Part shown: piece by piece, positions 48,380 to 60,921 of the stretch | Layout of the letters: each line of letters starts with the position of its first letter | How positions within the stretch are numbered: the stretch's first letter is position 1 | DNA from: Cardiocondyla obscurior | Lineage: Eukaryota; Arthropoda; Insecta; Hymenoptera; Formicidae | Reading direction: 5' to 3' | Assembly: GCF_019399895.1 (NCBI RefSeq) | Contig: NW_027228788.1 | Span: 626,299 to 690,298, forward strand | Length of the DNA stretch: 64,000 nucleotides | The notes under the pieces: generated by a model | Seen by the model: only the letters and a program-made list of their open reading frames with translations | Told to the model about the DNA's origin: nothing | Databases searched by the model: none | Made by a program: the position numbers and the translations under genes

Positions 48380-51300
48380 GCATACGGGACAATTCCGAGC
48401 TTTCAATTTGCACCAGCAGACGAAATATGGCCGAAAAACATAAAAAAATTTTTTTTAATTTTGCAACATAGCATTGTGCGGCAATTAAATGAGATGAATA
48501 CGGGCCTATTCCGAGCCTATTATTTTTACCAGCAGCCGAGATATGGCCGAAAAACGAAAAAAATATTTTTGAAATTTAGCAACATAGCATTGTGCGGCAT
48601 TTAATAAAAATGCATACGGGTTTATTCTGAGCCTTCTATTTTCACCAGCAGACGAAATATGGCCGAAAAACATAAAAACATATTTTTAAAATTTTGCAAC
48701 GTAGCATTGTGCGCAACTAAAAATAGATGCATACGGGACAATTCCGAGCTTTCAATTTGCACCAGCAGACGAAATATGGCCGAAAAACATAAAAAAATTT
48801 TTTTATTTGGCAACATAGCATTGTGCGGCAATTAAAGAAGATGAATACGGGCCAAATCCGAGCCTATTATTTTTACCAGCAGCCGAGATATGGCCGAAAA
48901 ACGAAAAAAAATATTTTAGATATTTAGCAACATAGCATTGTGCGGCAATTAAAGGAGATGAATACGGGTTTATTCCGAGCCTTTTATTTTCACCAGCAGA
49001 CGAAATATGGTCGAAAAACATAAAAACATATTTTTTAGATTTTGCAACGTAGCATTGTGCGCAACTAAAAATAGATGCATACGGGACAATTCCGAGCTTT
49101 CAATTTGCACCAGCAGACGAAATATGGCCGAAAAACATAAAAAAATTTTTTTATTTGGCAACATAGCATTGTGCGGCAATTAAAGAAGATGAATACGGGC
49201 CTAATCCGAGCCTTTATTTTTACCAGCAGACGATATGGCCGAAAAACGAAAAAAATATTTTAGATATTTAGCAACATAGCATTGTGCGGCATTTAAAAAG
49301 ATGCATACGGGCCTATTCCGAGCTTTTATTTTCACCAGCAGCCGAAATATGGCCAAAAACGAAAAAATATTTTTGAAATTTAGCAACATAGCATTGTGCG
49401 GCATTTAAAAAATGCATACGGGTTTATTCCGAGCCTTCTATTTTCACCAGCAGACGAAATATGGCCGAAAAACATAAAAACATATTTTTAAAATTTTGCA
49501 ACGTAGCATTGTGCGCAACTAAAAATAGATGCATACGGGACAATTCCGAGCTTTCAATTTGCACCAGCAGACGAAATATGGCCGAAAAACATAAAAAAAA
49601 TTTTTTTTAATTTTGCAACATAGCATTGTGCGGCATTTAAAGAAGATGCATACGGGTTTATTCCGAGTTTTCTATTTTCACCAGCAGACGAAATGAACAA
49701 AAACAAAAAAAAAATTTTTTTAATTTGGCAACATAGCATTGTGCGGCAATTAAAGGAGATGAATACGGGCTTATTCCGAGCCTATTATTTTTACCAGCAG
49801 CCGAGATATGGCCGAAAAACGAAAAAAATATTTTAGATATTTAGCAACATAGCATTGTGCGGCATTTAAAAAGATGCATACGGGTTTATTCCGAGTTTCT
49901 ATTTTCACCAGCAGACGAAATATGGCCGAAAAACATAAAAACATATTTTTAAAATTTTGCAACGTAGCATTGTGCGCAACTAAAAATAGATGCATACGGG
50001 ACAATTCCGAGCTTTCAATTTGCACCAGCAGACGAAATATGGCCGAAAAACATAAAAAAAATTTTTTTTAATTTTACAACATAGCATTGTGAATTTAAAG
50101 AATATGCATACGGGTTTATTCCGAGTTTTTATTTTCACCAGCAGACGAAATGAACAAAAACAAAAAAAAATTTTTTTAATTTGCAACATAGCATTGTGCG
50201 GCAATTAAAGGAGATGAATACGGGCCTATTCCGAGCCTATTATTTTTACCAGCAGCCGAGATATGGCCGAAAAACGAAAAAAATATTTTTGAAATTTAGC
50301 AACATAGCATTGTGCGGCATTTAAAAAGATGCATACGGGTTTATTCCGAGTTTTCTATTTTCACCAGCAGACGAAATATGGCCGAAAAACATAAAAACAT
50401 ATTTTTAAAATTTTGCAACGTAGCATTGTGCGCAACTAAAAATAGATGCATACGGGACAATTCCGAGCTTTCAATTTGCACCAGCAGACGAAATATGGCC
50501 GAAAAACATAAAAAAATTTTTTTATTTGGCAACATAGCATTGTGCGGCAATTAAAGAAGATGAATACGGGCCTAATCCGAGCCTATTATTTTTACCAGCA
50601 GCCGAGATATGGCCGAAAAACGAAAAAAAATATTTTAGATATTTAGCAACATAGCGTTGTGCGGCATTTAAAGAAGATGAATACGGGTTTATTCCGAGTT
50701 TTCTATTTTCACCAGCAGACGAAATGAACAAAAAAAAAAAAAAAATTTTTTTAATTTGGTAACATAGCATTGTGCGGCAATTAAAGGAGATGAATACGGG
50801 CCTATTCCGAGCCTATTATTTTTACCAGCAGCCGAGATATGGCCAAAAACGAAAAAATATTTTTGAAATTTAGCAACATAGCATTGTGCGGCATTTAAAA
50901 AATGCATACGGGTTTATTCCGAGCCTTCTATTTTCACCAGCAGACGAAATATGGCCGAAAAACATAAAAACATATTTTAAAATTTTGCAACGTAGCATTG
51001 TGCGCAACTAAAAATAGATGCATACGGGACAATTCCGAGCTTTCAATTTGCACCAGCAGACGAAATATGGCCGAAAAACATAAAAAAAATTTTTTTTAAT
51101 TTTGCAACATAGCATTGTGCGGCAATTAAAGAAGATGAATACGGGCCTATTCCGAGCCTATTATTTTTACCAGCAGCCGAGATATGGCCAAAAAACGAAA
51201 AAATTATTTTTAAAATTTAGCAACATAGCATTGTGCGGCATTTAAAAAAATGCATACGGGACAATTCCGAGCTTTCAATTTGCACCAGCAGACGAAATAT

Positions 51301-53679
51301 GGCCGAAAAACATAAAAAAATTTTTTTTTAATTTTGCAACATAGCATTGTGCGGCAATTAAATGAGATGAATACGGGCCTATTCCGAGCCTATTATTTTT
51401 ACCAGCAGCCGAGATATGGCCGAAAAACGAAAAAAATATTTTTGAAATTTAGCAACATAGCATTGTGCGGCATTTAAAAAAATGCATACGGGTTTATTCC
51501 GAGCCTTCTATTTTCACCAGCAGACGAAATATGGCCGAAAAACATAAAAACATATTTTTAAATTTTGCAACGTAGCATTGTGCGCAACTAAAAATAGATG
51601 CATACGGGACAATTCCGAGCTTTCAATTTGCACCAGCAGACGAAATATGGCCGAAAAACATAAAAAATTATTTTTAATTTTGCAACATAGCATTGTGCGG
51701 CATTTAAAAAGATGCATACGGGCCTATTCCGAGCCTTTTATTTTCACCAGCAGCCGAAATATGGCCAAAAACGAAAAAAATATTTTTGAAATTTAGCAAC
51801 ATAGCATTGTGCGGCATTTAAAAAATGCATACGGGTTTATTCCGAGCCTTCTATTTTCACCAGCAGACGAAATATGGCCGAAAAACATAAAAACATATTT
51901 TTTAGATTTTGCAACGTAGCATTGTGCGCAACTAAAAATAGATGCATACGGGACAATTCCGAGCTTTCAATTTGCACCAGCAGACGAAATATGGCCGAAA
52001 AACATAAAAAAAATTTTTTTTAATTTTGCAACATAGCATTGTGCGGCATTTAAAAAAGTTGCATACAGGCCTATTCCGAGCCTTTTATTTTCACCAGCAG
52101 CCGAAATATGGCCAAAAACGAAAAAATATTTTTGAAATTTAGCAACATAGCATTGTGCGGCATTTAAAAAATGCATACGGGTTTATTCCGAGCCTTCTAT
52201 TTTCACCAGCAGACGAAATATGGCCGAAAAACATAAAAACATATTTTTAAAATTTTGCAACGTAGCATTGTGCGCAACTAAAAATAGATGCATACGGGAC
52301 AATTCCGAGCTTTCAATTTGCACCAGCAGACGAAATATGGCCGAAAAACATAAAAAAAATTTTTTTTAATTTTGCAACATAGCATTGTGCGGCATTTAAA
52401 GAAGATGAATACGGGTTTATTCCGAGTTTTCTATTTTCACCAGCAGACGAAATGAACAAAAAACAAAAAAAAAAATTTTTTTAATTTGGTAACATAGCAT
52501 TGTGCGGAAATTAAAGGAGATGAATACGGGCTTATTCCGAGCCTATTATTTTTACCAGCAGCCGAGATATGGCCGAAAAACGAAAAAAAATATTTTAGAT
52601 ATTTAGCAACATAGCGTTGTGCGGCATTTAAAAAGATGCATACGGGTTTATTCCGAGTTTTCTATTTTCACCAGCAGACGAAATATGGCCGAAAAACATA
52701 AAAACATATTTTTAAAATTTTGCAACGTAGCATTGTGCGCAACTAAAAATAGATGCATACGGGACAATTCCGAGCTTTCAATTTGCACCAGCAGACGAAA
52801 TATGGCCGAAAAACATAAAAAAAATTTTTTTTAATTTTGCAACATAGCATTGTGCGGCATTTAAAGAAGATGAATACGGGTTTATTCCGAGTTTTCTATT
52901 TTCACCAGCAGACGAAATGAACAAAAAACAAAAAAAAAAATTTTTTTAATTTGGTAACATAGCATTGTGCGGAAATTAAAGGAGATGAATACGGGCTTAT
53001 TCCGAGCCTATTATTTTTACCAGCAGCCGAGATATGGCCGAAAAACGAAAAAAATATTTTAGATATTTAGCAACATAGCATTGTGCGGCATTTAAAAAGA
53101 TGAATACGGGTTTATTCCGAGTTTTCTATTTTCACCAGCAGACGAAATATGGCCGAAAAACATAAAAACATATTTTTAAAATTTTGCAACGTAGCATTGT
53201 GCGCAACTAAAAATAGATGCATACGGGACAATTCCGAGCTTTCAATTTGCACCAGCAGACGAAATATGGCCGAAAAACATAAAAAAATTTTTTTTAATTT
53301 TGCAACATAGCATTGTGCGGCATTTAAAGAATATGCATACGGGTTTATTCCGAGTTTTTATTTTCACCAGCAGACGAAATGAACAAAAAACAAAAAAAAA
53401 TTTTTTTAATTTGGTAACATAGCATTGTGCGGCAATTAAAGGAGATGAATACGGGCCTATTCCGAGCCTATTATTTTTACCAGCAGCCGAGATATGGCCG
53501 AAAAACGAGAGGAAATATTTTAGAAATTTAGCAACATAGCGTTGTGCGGCATTTAAAAAAATGCATACGGGTTTATTCCGAGCCTTTTATTTTCACCAGC
53601 AGACGAAATATGGCCGAAAAACATAAAAACATATTTTTAAAATTTTGCAACGTAGCATTGTGCGCAACTAAAAATAGAT
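48380..53679. repeat. Right-half super-unit S5 (about 5.3 kb, compound)
   Basis: B-to-B spacings are 3,3,4,4,4,5,2,3,3,3,4,4,4. It opens with M1. GGGCCAAATCC is at +469. The A-less C to B junction is at 51252, after the only dimer-length interval (232 bp). It closes with C* at 53447-53562, which has AACGAGAGGAAATATTTT and AGCGTTGTGCGG. It looks like one and a half super-units fused. Confidence 0.86.
52290..53218. repeat. Recently duplicated tetramer pair
   Basis: These are two adjacent tetramers of 465 and 464 bp. Both carry GCGGAAATTAAAGGAGAT (for GCGGCAATT) and GGGCTTATTCC. The GCGGAAATT change was otherwise noticed only near 47,667. This points to a local duplication younger than the surrounding units. 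Confidence 0.82.
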
Positions 53680-56675
53680 GCATACGGGACAATTCCGAGC
53701 TTTCAATTTGCACCAGCAGACGAAATATGGCCGAAAAACATAAAAAAATTTTTTTTAATTTTGCAACATAGCATTGTGCGGCAATTAAATGAGATGAATA
53801 CGGGCCTATTCCGAGCCTATTATTTTTACCAGCAGCCGAGATATGGCCGAAAAACGAAAAAAATATTTTTGAAATTTAGCAACATAGCATTGTGCGGCAT
53901 TTAATAAAAATGCATACGGGTTTATTCTGAGCCTTCTATTTTCACCAGCAGACGAAATATGGCCGAAAAACATAAAAACATATTTTTAAAATTTTGCAAC
54001 GTAGCATTGTGCGCAACTAAAAATAGATGCATACGGGACAATTCCGAGCTTTCAATTTGCACCAGCAGACGAAATATGGCCGAAAAACATAAAAAAATTT
54101 TTTTATTTGGCAACATAGCATTGTGCGGCAATTAAAGAAGATGAATACGGGCCAATCCGAGCCTATTATTTTTACCAGCAGCCGAGATATGGCCGAAAAA
54201 CGAAAAAAAATATTTTAGATATTTAGCAACATAGCATTGTGCGGCAATTAAAGGAGATGAATACGGGTTTATTCCGAGCCTTTTATTTTCACCAGCAGAC
54301 GAAATATGGTCGAAAAACATAAAAACATATTTTTTAGATTTTGCAACGTAGCATTGTGCGCAACTAAAAATAGATGCATACGGGACAATTCCGAGCTTTC
54401 AATTTGCACCAGCAGACGAAATATGGCCGAAAAACATAAAAAAATTTTTTTTAATTTTGCAACATAGCATTGTGCGGCAATTAAAGAAGATGAATACGGG
54501 CCTAATCCGAGCCTATTATTTTTACCAGCAGCCGAGATATGGCCGAAAAACGAAAAAAAATATTTTAGATATTTAGCAACATAGCATTGTGCGGCATTTA
54601 AAAAGATGCATACGGGCCTATTCCGAGCCTTTTATTTTCACCAGCAGCCGAAATATGGCCAAAAACGAAAAAAATATTTTGAAATTTAGCAACATAGCAT
54701 TGTGCGGCATTTAAAAAATGCATACGGGTTTATTCCGAGCCTTCTATTTTCACCAGCAGACGAAATATGGCCGAAAAACATAAAAACATATTTTTAAAAT
54801 TTTGCAACGTAGCATTGTGCGCAACTAAAAATAGATGCATACGGGACAATTCCGAGCTTTCAATTTGCACCAGCAGACGAAATATGGCCGAAAAACATAA
54901 AAAAATTTTTTTTTAATTTTGCAACATAGCATTGTGCGGCATTTAAAGAAGATGCATACGGGTTTATTCCGAGTTTTCTATTTTCACCAGCAGACGAAAT
55001 GAACAAAAAACAAAAAAAAATTTTTAATTTGGCAACATAGCATTGTGCGGCAATTAAAGGAGATGAATACGGGCTTATTCCGAGCCTATTATTTTTACCA
55101 GCAGCCGAGATATGGCCGAAAAACGAAAAAAATATTTTAGATATTTAGCAACATAGCATTGTGCGGCATTTAAAAAGATGCATACGGGTTTATTCCGAGT
55201 TTTCTATTTTCACCAGCAGACGAAATATGGCCGAAAAACATAAAAACATATTTTTAAAATTTTGCAACGTAGCATTGTGCGCAACTAAAAATAGATGCAT
55301 ACGGGACAATTCCGAGCTTTCAATTTGCACCAGCAGACGAAATATGGCCGAAAAACATAAAAAAATTTTTTTTAATTTTGCAACATAGCATTGTGCGCAA
55401 TTTAAAGAATATGCATACGGGTTTATTCCGAGTTTTTATTTTCACCAGCAGACGAAATGAACAAAAAACAAAAAAAAATTTTTTTAATTTGGTAACATAG
55501 CATTGTGCGGCAATTAAAGGAGATGAATACGGGCCTATTCCGAGCCTATTATTTTTACCAGCAGCCGAGATATGGCCGAAAAACGAAAAAAATATTTTAG
55601 AATTTAGCAACATAGCATTGTGCGGCATTTAAAAAGATGCATACGGGTTTATTCCGAGTTTTCTATTTTCACCAGCAGACGAAATATGGCCGAAAAACAT
55701 AAAAACATATTTTTAAAATTTTGCAACGTAGCATTGTGCGCAACTAAAAATAGATGCATACGGGACAATTCCGAGCTTTCAATTTGCACCAGCAGACGAA
55801 ATATGGCCGAAAAACATAAAAAAATTTTTTTTAATTTTGCAACATAGCATTGTGCGGCATTTAAAGAATATGCATACGGGTTTATTCCGAGTTTTTATTT
55901 TCACCAGCAGACGAAATGAACAAAAAACAAAAAAATTTTTTAATTTGGCAACATAGCATTGTGCGGCAATTAAAGGAGATGAATACGGGCCTATTCCGAG
56001 CCTATTATTTTTACCAGCAGCCGAGATATGGCCGAAAAACGAAAAAAATATTTTTGAAATTTAGCAACATAGCATTGTGCGGCATTTAAAAAGATGCATA
56101 CGGGTTTATTCCGAGTTTTTATTTTCACCAGCAGACGAAATATGGCCGAAAAACATAAAAACATATTTTTAAAATTTTGCAACGTAGCATTGTGCGCAAC
56201 TAAAAATAGATGCATACGGGACAATTCCGAGCTTTCAATTTGCACCAGCAGACGAAATATGGCCGAAAAACATAAAAAAATTTTTTTTAATTTTGCAACA
56301 TAGCATTGTGCGGCATTTAAAGAATATGCATACGGGTTTATTCCGAGTTTTTATTTTCACCAGCAGACGAAATGAACAAAAAACAAAAAAAAAATTTTTT
56401 TAATTTGGTAACATAGCATTGTGCGGCAATTAAAGGAGATGAATACGGGCCTATTCCGAGCCTATTATTTTTACCAGCAGCCGAGATATGGCCGAAAAAC
56501 AAAAAAAAATATTTTAGAAATTTAGCAACATAGCATTGTGCGGCATTTAAAAAAAATGCATACGGGTTTATTCCGAGCCTTCTATTTTCACCAGCAGACG
56601 AAATATGGCCGAAAAAACATAAAAACATATTTTTTAGATTTTGCAACGTAGCATTGTGCGCAACTAAAATTAGAT
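53680..56675. repeat. Right-half super-unit S6 (about 3.0 kb)
   Basis: B-to-B spacings are 3,3,4,4,4,4,4. It opens with M1 (53680-54028). The C at +469 has GGGCCAATCC, one A fewer than in S4 and S5. It ends in five tetramers and C* at 56441-56557 of the AACAAAAAAAAATATTTT type. Confidence 0.87.
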
Positions 56676-58392
56676 GCATACGGGACAATTCCGAGCTTTC
56701 AATTTGCACCAGCAGACGAAATATGGCCGAAAAACATAAAAAAATTTTTTTTAATTTTGCAACATAGCATTGTGCGGCAATTAAAAGAGATGATACGGGC
56801 CTATTCCGAGCCTATTATTTTTACCAGCAGCCGAGATATGGCCGAAAAACGAAAAAAATATTTTTGAAATTTAGCAACATAGCATTGTGCGGCATTTAAA
56901 AAAATGCATACGGGTTTATTCCGAGCCTTCTATTTTCACCAGCAGACGAAATATGGCCGAAAAACATAAAAACATATTTTTAAATTTTGCAACGTAGCAT
57001 TGTGCGCAACTAAAAATAGATGCATACGGGACAATTCCGAGCTTTCAATTTGCACCAGCAGACGAAATATGGCCGAAAAACATAAAAAAATTTTTTTATT
57101 TGGCAACATAGCATTGTGCGGCAATTAAAGAAGATGAATACGGGCCTATTCCGAGCCTATTATTTTTACCAGCAGCCGAGATATGGCCGAAAAACGAAAA
57201 AAATATTTTAGAAATTTAGCAACATAGCATTGTGCGGCATTTAAAAAGATGCATACGGGTTTATTCCGAGCCTTCTATTTTCACCAGCAGACGAAATATG
57301 GCCGAAAAACATAAAAACATATTTTTAAAATTTTGCAACGTAGCATCGTGCGCAACTAAAAATAGATGCATACGGGACAATTCCGAGCTTTCAATTTGCA
57401 CCAGCAGACGAAATATGGCCGAAAAACATAAAAAAAATTTTTTTTTATTTGGAAACATAGCATTGTGCGGCAATTAAAGAAGATGAATACGGGCCTAATC
57501 CGAGCCTATTATTTTTACCAGCAGCCGAGATATGGCCGAAAAACGAAAAAAAATATTTTAGATATTTAGCAACATAGCATTGTGCGGCATTTAAAAAGAT
57601 GAATACGGGTTTATTCCGAGTTTTCTATTTTCACCAGCAGACGAATATGGCCAAAAAACAAAAAAATTTTTTTAATTTTGCAACATAGCATTGTGCGCAT
57701 TTAAAAATATGCATACGGGTTTATTCCGAGTTTTTATTTTCACCAGCAGACGAAATATGAACAAAAAACAAAAAAAATTTTTTTAATTTGGCAACATAGC
57801 ATTGTGCGGCAATTAAAGGAGATGAATACGGGCCTATTCCGAGCCTATTATTTTTACCAGCAGCCGAGATATGGCCAAAAACGAAAAAATATTTTTAAAT
57901 TTAGCAACATAGCATTGTGCGGCATTTAAAAAATGCATACGGGTTTATTCCGAGCCTTCTATTTTCACCAGCAGACGAAATATGGCCGAAAAACATAAAA
58001 ACATATTTTTAAAATTTTGCAACGTAGCATTGTGCGCAACTAAAAATAGATGCATACGGGACAATTCCGAGCTTTCAATTTGCACCAGCAGACGAAATAT
58101 GGCCGAAAAACATAAAAAAATTTTTTTTTAATTTTGCAACATAGCATTGTGCGGCATTTAAAAATATGCATACGGGTTTATTCCGAGTTTTCTATTTTCA
58201 CCAGCAGACGAAATGAACAAAAAACAAAAAAAATTTTTTAATTTGGCAACATAGCATTGTGCGGCAATTAAAGGAGATGAATACGGGCCTATTCCGAGCC
58301 TATTATTTTTACCAGCAGCCGAAATTTGGCCAAAAAACGAAAAAAATATTTTTGAAATTTAGCAACATAGCATTGTGCGGCATTTAAAAAAT

Positions 58393-58505
58393 GCATACGG
58401 GTTTATTCCGAGCCTTTATTTTCACCAGCAGACGAAATATGGCCGAAAAACATAAAAAAATTTTTTTAATTTTGCAACATAGCATTGTGCGGCATTTAAA
58501 AATAT
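58393..58505 (+). repeat. Chimeric monomer, class F (A front, B back), right half
   Basis: The front is class A and the back is class B (CATAAAAAAATTTTTTTAA, GCAACATAGC, GGCATTTAAAAATAT). It lies between C and A in the pentamer 58052-58622. The C before it has the unique GAAATTTGGCC for GATATGGCC. Confidence 0.84.
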
Positions 58506-60804
58506 GCATACGGGTTTATTCCGAGCCTTCTATTTTCACCAGCAGACGAAATATGGCCGAAAAACATAAAAACATATTTTTAAAATTTTGCAACGTAGCA
58601 TTGTGCGCAACTAAAAATAGATGCATACGGGACAATTCCGAGCTTTCAATTTGCACCAGCAGACGAAATATGGCCGAAAAACATAAAAAAATTTTTTTTT
58701 AATTTTGCAACATAGCATTGTGCGGCAATTAAAAGAGATGATACGGGCCTATTCCGAGCCTATTATTTTTACCAGCAGCCGAGATATGGCCGAAAAACGA
58801 AAAAAATATTTTTGAAATTTAGCAACATAGCATTGTGCGGCATTTAATAAAAATGCATACGGGTTTATTCCGAGCTTTCTATTTTCACCAGCAGACGAAA
58901 TATGGCCGAAAAACATAAAAACATATTTTTTAAATTTTGCAACGTAGCATTGTGCGCAACTAAAAATAGATGCATACGGGACAATTCCGAGCTTTCAATT
59001 TGCACCAGCAGACGAAATATGGCCGAAAAACATAAAAAATTTTTTTAATTTTGCAACATAGCATTGTGCGGCATTTAAAAAGATGCATACGGGCCTATTC
59101 CGAGCCTTTTATTTTCACCAGCAGCCGAAATATGGCCAAAAACGAAAAATATTTTTGAAATTTAGCAACATAGCATTGTGCGGCATTTAAAAATGCATAC
59201 GGGTTTATTCCGAGCCTTCTATTTTCACCAGCAGACGAAATATGGCCGAAAAACATAAAAACATATTTTTAAAATTTTGCAACGTAGCATTGTGCGCAAC
59301 TAAAAATAGATGCATACGGGACAATTCCGAGCTTTCAATTTGCACCAGCAGACGAAATATGGCCGAAAAACATAAAAAAAATTTTTTTTAATTTTGCAAC
59401 ATAGCATTGTGCGGCATTTAAAGAAGATGCATACGGGTTTATTCCGAGTTTTCTATTTTCACCAGCAGACGAAATGAACAAAAAAAAAAAAAAAAATTTT
59501 TTTAATTTGGTAACATAGCATTGTGCGGCAATTAAAGGAGATGAATACGGGCCTATTCCGAGCCTATTATTTTTACCAGCAGCCGAGATATGGCCAAAAA
59601 CGAAAAAAATTTTTGAAATTTAGCAACATAGCATTGTGCGGCATTTAAAAAAAATGCATACGGGTTTATTCCGAGCCTTTTATTTTCACCAGCAGACGAA
59701 ATATGGTCGAAAAACATAAAAACATATTTTTTAGATTTTGCAACGTAGCATTGTGCGCAACTAAAAATAGATGCATACGGGACAATTCCGAGCTTTCAAT
59801 TTGCACCAGCAGACGAAATATGGCCGAAAAACATAAAAAAAATTTTTTTTTATTTGGAAACATAGCATTGTGCGGCAATTAAAGAAGATGAATACGGGCC
59901 TAATCCGAGCCTATTATTTTTACCAGCAGCCGAGATATGGCCGAAAAACGAAAAAAAATATTTTAGATATTTAGCAACATAGCGTTGTGCGGCATTTAAA
60001 GAAGATGAATACGGGTTTATTCCGAGTTTTCTATTTTCACCAGCAGACGAATATGGCCAAAAAACAAAAAAAAATTTTTTAATTTTGCAACATAGCATTG
60101 TGCGGCATTTAAAAATATGCATACGGGTTTATTCCGAGTTTTTATTTTCACCAGCAGACGAAATGAACAAAAAACAAAAAAATTTTTTTAATTTGGCAAC
60201 ATAGCATTGTGCGGCAATTAAAGGAGATGAATACGGGCCTATTCCGAGCCTATTATTTTTACCAGCAGCCGAGATATGGCCAAAAACGAAAAAAATATTT
60301 TTAAAATTTAGCAACATAGCATTGTGCGGCATTTAAAAAATGCATACGGGTTTATTCCGAGCCTTCTATTTTCACCAGCAGACGAAATATGGCCGAAAAA
60401 CATAAAAACATATTTTTAAATTTTGCAACGTAGCATCGTGCGCAACTAAAAATAGATGCATACGGGACAATTCCGAGCTTTCAATTTGCACCAGCAGACG
60501 AAATATGGCCGAAAAACATAAAAAAATTTTTTTTTAATTTTGCAACATAGCATTGTGCGGCATTTAAAAATATGCATACGGGTTTATTCCGAGTTTTCTA
60601 TTTTCACCAGCAGACGAAATGAACAAAAAACAAAAAAAAAAATTTTTTTAATTTGGTAACATAGCATTGTGCGGCAATTAAAGGAGATGAATACGGGCCT
60701 ATTCCGAGCCTATTATTTTTACCAGCAGCCGAAATATGGCCAAAAAACGAAAAAAATATTTTTGAAATTTAGCAACATAGAATTGTGCGGCATTTAAAAA
60801 AAAT

Positions 60805-60921
60805 GCATACGGGTTTATTCCGAGCCTTTTATTTTCACCAGCAGACGAAATATGGCCGAAAAACATAAAAAAAATTTTTTTTAATTTTGCAACATAGCAT
60901 TGTGAAGCATTTAAAAAATAT
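60805..60921 (+). repeat. Chimeric monomer, class F (A front, B back), second right-half copy
   Basis: This is the same chimera at the same place in the pentamer 60458-61038, ending TGTGAAGCATTTAAAAAATAT. The following A (60922-61038) has several singletons, among them ATATGTCGG for ATATGGCCG, so this HOR is unusually diverged. Confidence 0.84.
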
